A stretch of 34,336 bases of DNA from DATGKK01 sp035294725 (lineage in GTDB: Bacteria; Actinomycetota; Acidimicrobiia; Acidimicrobiales; Bog-793). Of this stretch, positions 1 through 7,166 are shown piece after piece. Under the pieces are notes generated by a model, which saw only the letters and a list, made by a program, of their open reading frames with translations, searched no databases and was not told the origin of the DNA. Where the stretch lies: positions 1 to 34,336 of the forward strand of contig DATGKK010000103.1 in assembly GCA_035294725.1 (NCBI GenBank), in the 5' to 3' direction. The position numbers and the translations under genes were made by a program. Numbering within the stretch: the stretch's first letter is position 1; every line of letters begins with the position of its first letter.

Positions 1-91
1 TGAGAGCTGCCGGAGCGCCTGGAGGCAGGTGGTCCGGATCGGTGCCGCCCGGGCGCGACACCCGCCGCCAGCAGGAAGAACGTCCCGGAGA

Positions 92-114
92 CGGCCGGCA
101 TTCCCGCCCGGCCG
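92..114 (-). terminator. Hairpin downstream of rpsG
   Basis: A perfect 7-bp GC stem (92-98 with 108-114) around a 9-nt loop lies 16 bases past the rpsG stop codon. There is no T tract, so this is a candidate terminator or a processing hairpin. The rest of 1-129 shows no recognisable gene; the usual next gene of the str operon, fusA, would be read leftward but its conserved N terminus is not visible before the edge. Confidence 0.4.
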
Positions 115-129
115 CCTCGATGCGGCGCC

Positions 130-600
130 CTACCAGCGGTAGTGAGCGAACGCCCGGTTCGACTCCGCCATCTTGTGCATGTCCTCCCGGCGCTTCACCG
201 CGGCCCCGAGACCGTTCGAGGCGTCCAGGATCTCGCCGGCGAGCTTCTGGGCCATGGTGCGCTCCCGGCGCTGGCGAGCGTAGGTCACGAGCCAGCGGAT
301 CGACAGCGTGGTGGCACGCCGCGGCCGCACCTCGACCGGCACCTGGTAGGTGGCGCCGCCGACCCGGCGGCTTTTCACCTCGAGCTCGGGGCGGGTGTTG
401 TCGAGCGCCCGCTTCAAGGCGGCGATCGGCTCGGCACCGGAGCGCTCCCGGACGATCTCGAGCGCCTCGTAGACGATGCGCTCGGCGAGCGACCGCTTGC
501 CCCGGCTCAGGATCTTGTTGACGAGCTGGGTGACGACGACCGACCGGTAGACGGGGTCCGGCACGAGCTCCCGGCGGGAGGGTGGGCCCTTGCGTGGCAC
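130..600 (-). CDS. rpsG: 30S ribosomal protein S7
   Basis: S7 is a primary binder of the 3' domain of 16S rRNA and nucleates assembly of the small-subunit head; it lies near the exit site. The protein is 156 residues, the usual bacterial length. It carries the family blocks SRRVGGATYQVPVEV, ASNGLGAAVKRREDMHKMAE and the C terminus FAHYRW. I chose the GTG at 600 because it gives the canonical N terminus (PRKGP) and has a GGAGGG Shine-Dalgarno inside the end of rpsL; a longer in-frame extension upstream is not S7-like. The rpsL stop codon is one base away, so the pair is co-transcribed and probably translationally coupled. Identification is secure. Confidence 0.98.
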   Translation of the reverse strand: MPRKGPPSRRELVPDPVYRSVVVTQLVNKILSRGKRSLAERIVYEALEIVRERSGAEPIAALKRALDNTRPELEVKSRRVGGATYQVPVEVRPRRATTLSIRWLVTYARQRRERTMAQKLAGEILDASNGLGAAVKRREDMHKMAESNRAFAHYRW

Positions 601-601
601 G

Positions 602-973
602 TCAGCCCTCCTTCTTCGCGCCGTAGCGGCTCCGGGCCTGGGCCCGGTCGCGCACGCCGGAGGTGTCGAGCGTGCCGCGGACGATCTTGTAGCGGACACC
701 TGGCAGGTCCTTCACACGGCCACCACGCACGAGCACGATCGAGTGCTCCTGGAGGTTGTGGCCGACGCCCGGGATGTAGGCGGTCACCTCGTGGCCGCTC
801 GTGAGCCGGACACGGGCCACCTTGCGCAGGGCCGAGTTCGGCTTCTTCGGGGTCGTGGTGTACACGCGCGTGCAGACGCCGCGGCGCTGGGGAGCCCCCC
901 GCAGGGCCGGCGTCTTCGTCTTCGACCTCTTCGTGTCCCGTCCGTTCCGGACGAGCTGGGCGATGGTGGGCAC
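602..973 (-). CDS. rpsL: 30S ribosomal protein S12
   Basis: S12 sits at the decoding centre and controls codon-anticodon fidelity; it is the classical streptomycin-resistance target. The 123-residue protein has the conserved TTTPKKPNSALRK loop and the GGRVKDLPGVRY segment. The lysines in both loops that are mutated in resistant strains are present, so the sequence looks streptomycin-sensitive type. The aspartate in VKDLPG is the residue that is beta-methylthiolated in many bacteria. Translation starts at a GTG preceded by an AGAGGT ribosome binding site. It is the first gene of a two-gene rpsL-rpsG unit read leftward; a promoter must lie in 974-1250. Confidence 0.98.
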   Translation of the reverse strand: MPTIAQLVRNGRDTKRSKTKTPALRGAPQRRGVCTRVYTTTPKKPNSALRKVARVRLTSGHEVTAYIPGVGHNLQEHSIVLVRGGRVKDLPGVRYKIVRGTLDTSGVRDRAQARSRYGAKKEG

Positions 974-1041
974 GCGTTACCTCTCGGGCAGGCTCTACCT
1001 GGTGCCACGTGCGCGGCGGAGAGCCCGCCGATGTGGCCGTT

Positions 1042-1047
1042 GGACTA
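1042..1047 (-). promoter_or_regulatory. Candidate -10 box for rpsL-rpsG
   Basis: On the minus strand the bases around 1041-1050 read GGTATAGTCC, containing TATAGT, an A+T-rich hexamer close to the actinobacterial TANNNT -10 consensus in otherwise GC-rich DNA. It lies about 70 bases before the rpsL GTG. No good -35 box is seen 16-18 bases upstream, so the call rests on the -10 alone. Confidence 0.35.
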
Positions 1048-1146
1048 TACCAGCGCCGGCGAGAGCCCACCACCGTCGCTCCCGGCGGCCCGGAGCTCCC
1101 GCGGTGCCCGTGCCGCTGGCGGCACCGGGAGCCGGCGACCGCTCGC

Positions 1147-1187
1147 AGTGACTATTCGGTCACTCTCAGACAGCACCGCTTGTCACT
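1147..1187. promoter_or_regulatory. GTCACT repeat cluster in the rpsL / luxR-type divergent region
   Basis: A perfect inverted repeat AGTGAC (1147-1152), 6-nt spacer, GTCACT (1159-1164) is followed by another GTCACT at 1182-1187. The cluster lies between divergently read rpsL and the LuxR-type regulator, so it could be an operator for either gene. No factor is assigned. Confidence 0.3.
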
Positions 1188-1274
1188 CCCGAGGGCCGGC
1201 GCGAAACTCGCCGCGCTCTCTGCCGTGCGGCCCTGACCGATCGCCGGCAGATTGCGGGGAGGGGTCCTGGGGAT

Positions 1275-2156
1275 ATGGTCGTCGCGCCTGAGGTGGACGA
1301 CAGAGCGCTCGTCGCTCGAGGGGGCGGAGCTCATTCGATGGCCTCGCGCCCCTACGGCCGCGGACCCGCCGTGGCCTCGCGCAAGGTGCGGGCGTGCTTT
1401 CGCGTCGTGGTCCACGATGCCCAGGGCGGCCAGCCCGGCTACCGCGGGATGGGAGCCTTCGCCGTGGCGGCCATGCTCTCGAGGATCGGGATCGACTCGG
1501 AGTGGGTCGATGCCGGCGAGCCCGCCGAGGTGCTCGCCCGGATGGCCGACCCGGCGCCATCGTGCGCCGTCCTCGTGCTCTCGGCGGCCGGGAGGCGGCG
1601 GGACCCGGACGCCGCCGTGGCCCGCATGTGGGAGCGGCCGGCCGCCCTCACCCGTGGCTACCTCGAGGCCGGCCTCGAGGTCGTGGCGGTGCGGCTCGGC
1701 GGCAGCACGGCAGCTCTCGCCGCCTGCATCGAGGCGGGCGCGACCCCGGTCGCGAGCCTGGAGGACCTCCCCCGCGAGCTGTGCCGCCTCGCCGGCGGGC
1801 TCTCCGCAGGCTGGTCATGGCCGGAACGGGACCGGCCGGCAGCCGAGCCGGGGCTCGCCGACGGCTTCGGCGACGACGACCGTGCCGCCCAGCTCGCCGC
1901 CCTTCGCCGGCTGACGGGAGCCGAGCGCCGGGTGCTCGCCCTCCTCGCGAGCGGCTGGAGCGCCCAGGAGATCGCGGAGCAGTCGGTCCTCTCGCTCAAC
2001 ACCGTCCGCTCGCACATCCGCTCGATCCTGCGCGAGCTTGGCGTGAGCTCCCAACTCGCCGCAGTCGCCATCGTCAACGGAGCCGCGCCCTTCGCTCCGC
2101 GCAGCGAGGCGAGCGCGACGGCGTCGCAGCACCGCGGGTCACGCAGCCAAGCGTGA
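1275..2156 (+). CDS. LuxR-family transcriptional regulator with unusual N-terminal domain
   Basis: The C-terminal part (about residues 209-267) is a clear LuxR/GerE helix-turn-helix: LTGAERRVLALLASGWSAQE, then IAEQSVLSLNTVRSHI and an LGVSS end. The N-terminal 200 residues lack the conserved acidic residues and lysine of a response-regulator receiver. They show an alternating beta/alpha pattern that starts VVVHDAQGGQPGYRGMGAF, which loosely recalls a flavodoxin/B12-binding fold without its cobalamin histidine; that comparison is inference. ATG 1275 has a GGGGAGGGG tract about 10 nt upstream; an in-frame ATG at 1338 with GGAG 8 nt upstream is a reasonable alternative and would give 272 residues. 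It is divergent from rpsL and convergent with the surface genes, whose regulation it might affect (inference). Confidence 0.8.
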   Translation: MVVAPEVDDRALVARGGGAHSMASRPYGRGPAVASRKVRACFRVVVHDAQGGQPGYRGMGAFAVAAMLSRIGIDSEWVDAGEPAEVLARMADPAPSCAVLVLSAAGRRRDPDAAVARMWERPAALTRGYLEAGLEVVAVRLGGSTAALAACIEAGATPVASLEDLPRELCRLAGGLSAGWSWPERDRPAAEPGLADGFGDDDRAAQLAALRRLTGAERRVLALLASGWSAQEIAEQSVLSLNTVRSHIRSILRELGVSSQLAAVAIVNGAAPFAPRSEASATASQHRGSRSQA

Positions 2157-2174
2157 CCTGAGCCGCGCTCGGCA

Positions 2175-2192
2175 CCCTCGGCCTCACGAGGG
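2175..2192. terminator. Bidirectional hairpin between luxR-type gene and surface operon
   Basis: CCCTCG (2175-2180) and CGAGGG (2187-2192) form a perfect 6-bp stem with a 6-nt loop in the 50-bp gap between two convergent genes; G-rich flanks could extend it. There is no clear T tract on either side. Confidence 0.4.
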
Positions 2193-2206
2193 CCGGGGGG
2201 CAGGGC

Positions 2207-3340
2207 TCAGCCGGGCGGGGCCGTCGCCGGGGGGTTGGCAGCCGAATCGCCCGCAACTCCGCCGGCCGGCCCATCTTCGGCCCTGCCGGCCGGCGCCGGC
2301 GATCGGAGCGGGGCGGGGGCGACCCCGGGCCGCTCGACGGAGCCCTCCTCGGGCACGAGAGGGAGCGAGACCCGCATCGCCTGTTTGAGGTGCCGCTTCA
2401 GCCTCCGTCCCCGCAGCGCGAGGCGGGTGCCGAGGACGAGGAGGGTCAGCACGAGGGCGAGGAACACGGCGAGTGCGATGAACAGCCCGAGCGGGTACAT
2501 GCTCGTGGCCAACCCGAAGGCAGTGGCCGGCGAGCCGGCGAGGAACCCCTTCAGCCGGAACGACCCCGTCGCGAAGCTCGGGAACCCGACCTCGACCCGG
2601 TAGGTCCGCCTCGAATGCGGCGGTATCGGCGACAGCTGCGGGGCTGCCACGTTGATGGGCGCGGCTCCTGCGGGCGCCAGGGTGAGGATGAGCGGCCCGA
2701 GGAGCAGCCTGGCGCCGGAGCCGTTCACGAGCGTGAGCACGAGCGTGCGCTGGGGGGCTGCCCCGAACCAGGCCGTCCACGGGCCGTCGCCGCGGATCGA
2801 GGCATCCGTCACCCCAAGGCGCAGGTACGGGTTCGCCACCGTGATCCGGCGGAGGGGAGCCACCGGCACGCCGAGGATCTTGACCGGAGCCTGGACCGGG
2901 CTGGCGAGGTTGGGCGAGACCACCTCGACCACGCACGGGCAGGGCACGGGCGGGCGGGCGAGCACCACCCTCTCGCGCACCCGGCCCGACGGGGTGTCCG
3001 GCGCCATCTCCGAGGCGCCGAGGTTGCAGCCGGCCGAGCCCATGAGCCCGCCGTCGCCGCAGATCTGGAAGGTCACGTCGATGCGGGGCGGGAGGCCCTT
3101 CGCGACGACGGCCACTACGGACCCGACCCGCCCGACGCTAGGGCGCACATACAGCCTGGGCCGACCGGAGGAGGCGAGCGCCGGCGGGGCGAGAACGGCG
3201 AGGGCGGCACTGCCCGCCAGAGCGGCAAGGCCGAGGGCGGCGAGCGAGCGCGCGAGCCGCCGGCGGTGTCCTCCCCTCGCCCCTCGGCCACCTCCATCCG
3301 GCGCCCTGCACGCCGGCCTCCGCCGGCACGGCGAGCTCAC
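2207..3340 (-). CDS. Exported, C-terminally membrane-anchored protein of unknown family
   Basis: The 377-residue product has a long Arg-rich start followed by a hydrophobic stretch (about residues 31-55) ending in an ALA-type cleavage site. A beta-rich extracellular part of about 220 residues follows, with a few cysteines including a CPC. One membrane segment lies near residues 283-308, then a basic run (RGRRLKRHLK) and a Pro/Ala-rich cytoplasmic tail. The topology is the same as its upstream neighbour. I recognise no family. The GTG start overlaps the TGA of the DUF916-like gene (GTGA), so the two are translationally coupled; later starts nearer the hydrophobic segment are possible. Context suggests a third component of the WxL/DUF916-like surface complex (inference). 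Confidence 0.7.
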   Translation of the reverse strand: MSSPCRRRPACRAPDGGGRGARGGHRRRLARSLAALGLAALAGSAALAVLAPPALASSGRPRLYVRPSVGRVGSVVAVVAKGLPPRIDVTFQICGDGGLMGSAGCNLGASEMAPDTPSGRVRERVVLARPPVPCPCVVEVVSPNLASPVQAPVKILGVPVAPLRRITVANPYLRLGVTDASIRGDGPWTAWFGAAPQRTLVLTLVNGSGARLLLGPLILTLAPAGAAPINVAAPQLSPIPPHSRRTYRVEVGFPSFATGSFRLKGFLAGSPATAFGLATSMYPLGLFIALAVFLALVLTLLVLGTRLALRGRRLKRHLKQAMRVSLPLVPEEGSVERPGVAPAPLRSPAPAGRAEDGPAGGVAGDSAANPPATAPPG

Positions 3341-4497
3341 GCCTTCACGGCCACCTTGTCGCGGTCCGGAGGGGGCGCCTCCGGCACCGGGCCTCCCTTG
3401 TGCCGCTTGCGCTGGCGGTAGAAGAACCAGCCGGCGGCGAGCAAGAGGAGGCCGGCGACGATGAGGACGAGGGCGAGCGGGAGGTCGAGGTAGCTCGTGC
3501 CGCCCGAGGTCACCGCACGAGGGCCGCCGAAGGCGGCCTGGGCGGTCACGGTCACGTGCACGTGGTACAGGTCCACCCCGGGGAGGTCCTTCACCGGGAC
3601 CGTCACGATCGGGTCAGACCCCGGCAGGAGGTCCCGGTAGGTGACCGCCCCGAGCTTCCCGAGACTGCCGCCGAGGTCAGAGGTGATCTGGACATGCGCC
3701 GTGGCGTTCACCATGGCGTTGCCGATGTTGGCGAGCCGGAACTCGACGTACCCCTTGCGCACGCCGGTGAGCCACGAGAGCCAGTTCGAGGGAGAGCTCA
3801 CGAGGCTCACCCCGTTGATGGCGAGCCTGCTGCGGATCGGGGCCCCGAGCACGTGCAGGTAGACCCGGACGCCGATCCCCTCGTGCACCCCGATCACGAC
3901 CGCCCCCGAGCGGCGGTAGGTGATCGCCGTGTTCTGGGCGACGACGCCGCCGGCGTAGTCCCCGCCGGGGATGCCCGCCGGTATGTCGATGTGGAGGGGG
4001 ATGATCAGCTGGTGGTCGGGTGCGACCGTGATGTGGGAGACCGGGACGTGGAGCCAGGTGCCGACGAGGTGGGAGGGCTCCGTCGGGGTGAGGAAGCTGA
4101 AGCCCCCGCCGAGCTGGAGGTTGACGGCGTCGCTCGGGTAGATGAGGAACGTGAGCGGCTTCGAGGTGAGGTTCGTGAGCTGGAGGTGGTCGAGCAGGTG
4201 CTCTCCTGCCCGAACCGTGTACTGGAGGAAGAACCGGTGGCTCCCCGAGCTTGGGGCGTTGTAGGGCGAGAAGCCCCAGACGTTCGAGAGCCCGCCTGAT
4301 GCCGCCGCCGGCATGGCGGGCGAGAGGGCGAGCCCTCCGGCACCCCCGAGCAGCAGCGCGCAGAGACCGAGCAGGCGTACCGCGAGGCGCCGCATGGTCC
4401 CGAGGCGACCATGCGCCGCCGGGGATCGAGACAGCGCCGGTCGAGCTCTCGAGTCCCCTCGTCGGTCCCCGGTCGGCGTCAGGGGGAGTTGCGCCAC
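3337..4497 (-). CDS. DUF916/DUF3324-like (WxL-interacting) membrane-anchored protein
   Basis: After a signal sequence the protein shows a beta-sandwich region (about residues 75-190) with the pattern of the WxL-interacting-protein family: a YTVRAGEHLLDHLQLTN strand pair, a GTWLHVP segment, and IPAGIPGGDYAGGVV. A second beta domain (about 205-320, DUF3324-like, starting GVRVYLHVLG) follows, then one membrane helix (about 339-361) and a basic tail RQRKRHK. In Firmicutes such proteins bind WxL proteins and peptidoglycan at the cell surface. GTG 4497 has a good AGAAGGA site 6 nt upstream and gives 386 residues; ATG 4395 (352 residues) gives a more normal signal peptide (MRRLAVRLLGL), so the true start is open. 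The WxL-like gene lies upstream and a GTGA overlap joins it to the next gene. Confidence 0.75.
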   Translation of the reverse strand: MAQLPLTPTGDRRGDSRARPALSRSPAAHGRLGTMRRLAVRLLGLCALLLGGAGGLALSPAMPAAASGGLSNVWGFSPYNAPSSGSHRFFLQYTVRAGEHLLDHLQLTNLTSKPLTFLIYPSDAVNLQLGGGFSFLTPTEPSHLVGTWLHVPVSHITVAPDHQLIIPLHIDIPAGIPGGDYAGGVVAQNTAITYRRSGAVVIGVHEGIGVRVYLHVLGAPIRSRLAINGVSLVSSPSNWLSWLTGVRKGYVEFRLANIGNAMVNATAHVQITSDLGGSLGKLGAVTYRDLLPGSDPIVTVPVKDLPGVDLYHVHVTVTAQAAFGGPRAVTSGGTSYLDLPLALVLIVAGLLLLAAGWFFYRQRKRHKGGPVPEAPPPDRDKVAVKA

Positions 4498-4603
4498 TGC
4501 GGATCCTTCTTCGTCGAGTCGAGCGGCGGACCGCCGCTCACCGTGTGAATCATGGCAGGTCGCCCGCGAGCCTGGAGCGGACCACGGGTCCCCGCCGGAG
4601 AGG

Positions 4604-4633
4604 CTGATGGGGGCGGTCGCCCGCCCCCATCAG
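4604..4633 (-). terminator. Strong hairpin between WxL-like and DUF916-like genes
   Basis: A perfect 13-bp stem (4604-4616 with 4621-4633) closes on a 4-nt loop, 46 bases after the WxL-like stop codon. A second 6-bp hairpin (4651-4656 with 4661-4666) precedes it in the direction of transcription. With no T tract it may act as an attenuator or as a 3'-end stabiliser, giving more mRNA for the secreted protein than for its anchored partners (inference). Confidence 0.55.
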
Positions 4634-4678
4634 TCGCCTACCCGGCTCCACCGCCCTCACGGGCGGCGGGGCCTGCCG

Positions 4679-6751
4679 TCAGCCAGCTGACAGCGTGAAG
4701 TCCAACGTGTTGGAGTACGTGCCCTGCGAGACGTAGGCCGGGATCCCGAGCGACACGTTCGCGTCGCACAGGGTGATGCCTCCCGAGTTGCCCACGCCGG
4801 CCGAGCAGAGCGTCTCACCGTTGGTCGTGTCCGCCCCGCCCGGGGTCGGGTTGACCTGGCCGTAGAAGCCACCGCTCGAGGGCAGGGCGCCCTGCGCCCC
4901 GAAGGCGGCCGGCGACACCGCAGCTCCGGCGACGATGCCGCCCGCGCTCACGTTGCTCGTCGTGCCCGACAGGGTGAGCGCCGGCGTCCAGCCGAAGTAC
5001 GAGATCGGGATCACGTTGTCGGCCGGGTCGCCGAAGCACTGTGCTCCTGAGCCGCCCGAGGTTGCACCACACTTGAAGTTGGCGCTCTCGAACGCAGCGG
5101 TGACGGTCCATCCCGGCTGCACACCGGTGGAGTCGTTCACAGTGAGCTCGTTGATGGCGCCGTTCGCCGTCTGGTTCTCCCCGTTGAGGGTGACCGGGTT
5201 CAAGGTGACGAACGGTGAGTTCTCACTGATCGTGATGCCGATGCTGGTGTTGCCGGACACGACGTCGCTGATGACCTGCTGCGGGTCGCAGGAGGTCGGC
5301 GCCGTGAACGTGGAGTTGTCGAGGATCGTGCAGTGCAGCGAGAGCGTCGAGACGGTGAAGGCGGCATCGGCCGTGAGGGTCTCGGCGCCCGCGCCCGTCT
5401 GGGTGACGACGATCGGGTTGCTGCCGGCCGCCGCCGTGCTGTCGACCGTGATCGAGCAGCTCACCGTGCCGGTCGCGCTCACCGAGCCGCAGGTGCTCGT
5501 CGGCGTGCCGGTGTCGGTCGTGAAGGCGACCGAGACGGAGCCGCCCTGCGGGTCGAAGCCGGTGCCGCTGACGGCGATCGCGTTGCCGACGCTGCCGAGG
5601 CTCGGGTTGGCCGTCGCCGTCGGTGCGCCGGGAACCGTGATCGTCCCGGTGTTGGCGGTGATCCAGCTCGTGCCGGTCGGAGCCGTGCCGCACTGGCCCG
5701 ACGTGTCGTTGCCGTTGAAGATGCCCTGGAAGGGGTCGACCTCGCAGATGGCGATCGTGTATGTGCCGGGCGACAGCGCCGGGACCGTGACCGAGCCGGT
5801 CAGCGTCGGGCCATACAGCGTGGTGCCGTCGTAGCAGTCGTTGCTGATCTCGACACCCGTCGGCGAGGTCGCCACCGGGGTGCCGGAGGTGGGCACGAAG
5901 AGCGCCTCGAGGAACCCGGGGCTCGGCGGAACGCCGTTCGGGACGTCCCCGTAGCCTCCACCCGAGCCGCAGGTGCTCGGCGCGGCGAGCGCCGTGGTCC
6001 CGAGCTCACCGGCCTGGATCGCCTGGATGGCCTGGGCCCACCAGCCGCCACCGGAGAGGTTGACGGTGTCGCCCGGGAGGGCGTAGGTGGTCGAGGTCGT
6101 CACCGTCGGGGGCGCCGGCACCGGCGGAGACGCCTTGGCTCCAAGGATCGTGGAGGAGTAGATCAGCAACGCCTCGGTGACCGGAGAGAGGGTCGAGTTG
6201 ACGACGGCGAGCACGCAGGTGAGCACGCCGTCATTGACCTGGTCCTGCGTCGGGGCGCACTGGGCGTTGGGGTCAGAGGCCGTGAACGGGTTCGCCACCG
6301 TGAAGGTGCCAGCGACGCAGCTGCTCCCGGCCGGGCAGCCCGTCGACGTCGCGCTAAGGCCCGTCAGCGTGCCGATGTCGGCCTCGTTCGAGGCGGACAC
6401 CGAGGTGGTGGCGATGCCGGCGAGGAGGGATGCCTCGGCGGTATGGGCCGCCCCTGAGGAGCTGTTGCAGTCGACGTTGATCGTGTCGCCGGGAGCGACG
6501 CCGACGACGAACGTGGCTCCGCCGGCGCTTACCACCTTTCCCGTCCCGGTCAGGACGGTGAAGTTGCACACCGGTGACGTGGCAGCGCTCGCCACCGTGG
6601 CGGGTCCTGCCACCCCGAGGACGGCGAGGACGCTCGATACGAGCAGGCCCGCCAGCCCGGCGGTCAGCAGCCGCGCGAGGCCGATGCGCTTCCCGTGCAA
6701 CCTGTGGCGGGGACCTCGACCGCCATATGACGTGCGTTTCGTGGATTCCAC
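4679..6751 (-). CDS. Large secreted surface protein with TIG-like and degenerate WxL-like domains
   Basis: A 690-residue exported protein. A long basic n-region and hydrophobic segment (about residues 24-57) end at an ASAA cleavage site. The mature part is Thr/Ser/Gly-rich with scattered cysteine pairs and no LPXTG or membrane anchor. Residues about 374-467 look like an IPT/TIG Ig-like domain (PSLGSVGNAIAVSGTGF). The C-terminal 185 residues resemble a WxL domain: ELTVNDSTGVQPGWTVTAAF, later IPAYVSQGTYSNTLDFTLSAG up to the stop. The first W-x-V/L motif is present (WTV) but the terminal one reads FTL, so this is a degenerate member. GTG 6751 is preceded by AAGGAG at 8 nt. The adjacent DUF916-like gene supports the WxL reading. 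Probable role: abundant non-covalent cell-wall protein (inference). Confidence 0.75.
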   Translation of the reverse strand: MESTKRTSYGGRGPRHRLHGKRIGLARLLTAGLAGLLVSSVLAVLGVAGPATVASAATSPVCNFTVLTGTGKVVSAGGATFVVGVAPGDTINVDCNSSSGAAHTAEASLLAGIATTSVSASNEADIGTLTGLSATSTGCPAGSSCVAGTFTVANPFTASDPNAQCAPTQDQVNDGVLTCVLAVVNSTLSPVTEALLIYSSTILGAKASPPVPAPPTVTTSTTYALPGDTVNLSGGGWWAQAIQAIQAGELGTTALAAPSTCGSGGGYGDVPNGVPPSPGFLEALFVPTSGTPVATSPTGVEISNDCYDGTTLYGPTLTGSVTVPALSPGTYTIAICEVDPFQGIFNGNDTSGQCGTAPTGTSWITANTGTITVPGAPTATANPSLGSVGNAIAVSGTGFDPQGGSVSVAFTTDTGTPTSTCGSVSATGTVSCSITVDSTAAAGSNPIVVTQTGAGAETLTADAAFTVSTLSLHCTILDNSTFTAPTSCDPQQVISDVVSGNTSIGITISENSPFVTLNPVTLNGENQTANGAINELTVNDSTGVQPGWTVTAAFESANFKCGATSGGSGAQCFGDPADNVIPISYFGWTPALTLSGTTSNVSAGGIVAGAAVSPAAFGAQGALPSSGGFYGQVNPTPGGADTTNGETLCSAGVGNSGGITLCDANVSLGIPAYVSQGTYSNTLDFTLSAG

Positions 6752-6874
6752 AGCATCATCTCCTTCGGGTTTCCAACTGGGAAGCCGCGCGTGGAGGCAC
6801 GCGTCGGCGAGCAGCGCACTCCCCCTCGATCAGCCTCCCCTCTCGTCGTGGCGGCACGGACAGCCGTCCGCGCA

Positions 6875-6906
6875 CCTTCCGGAGCGTTGCGCTCGAGGGG
6901 AAGTTA
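6875..6906 (-). promoter_or_regulatory. Candidate -10 box and leader motif upstream of the WxL-like gene
   Basis: On the minus strand TAACTT (6901-6906) fits TANNNT, with a weak TTCCAA 16 nt upstream. The transcript would then carry CGCTCCGGAAGG (6875-6886), a 12-nt motif also found in the leader of the DUF1906 gene at 9647-9658. The remainder of the 415-base gap (6752-7166) holds an untranslated leader of about 140 nt with a TTCC/GGAA hairpin just before the ribosome binding site, and no gene. Confidence 0.35.
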
Positions 6907-7142
6907 CTGATCGGTCGCCAGATTGGAACCCCCAAAATTGATGATCTTCGGGAAGAATCTCCGGGGGGGCGCGGGTACCTCGGAGGAGGCTCCTGCTGCG
7001 CCGTCCGGCTCCGGCAGCCTGGCGAAACGGCTCTCTCGGTCGCTGCCGTGCCCCGCGCCCTTCACCACGGGCGACCTGCACCACCCGCCGCGCCAGCCTT
7101 CACCGTCTGCGAGCGAGCAGCGTGCAGCACCGGTCTCGAATC

Positions 7143-7159
7143 CGCCGGCCCAGCCGGCG
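7143..7159 (-). terminator. Hairpin downstream of the DUF1906 gene
   Basis: A perfect 7-bp stem CGCCGGC (7143-7149) / GCCGGCG (7153-7159) with a 3-nt loop lies 7 bases after the stop codon of the repeat protein. No T tract follows. Confidence 0.45.
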
Positions 7160-7166
7160 CTGCCCC

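Noticed and set aside
3337..4395. Calling the shorter DUF916-like protein (ATG 4395) as the definite start
   Set aside because: It gives a neater signal peptide, but GTG 4497 has the better ribosome binding site, so the longer form is listed with the alternative noted.
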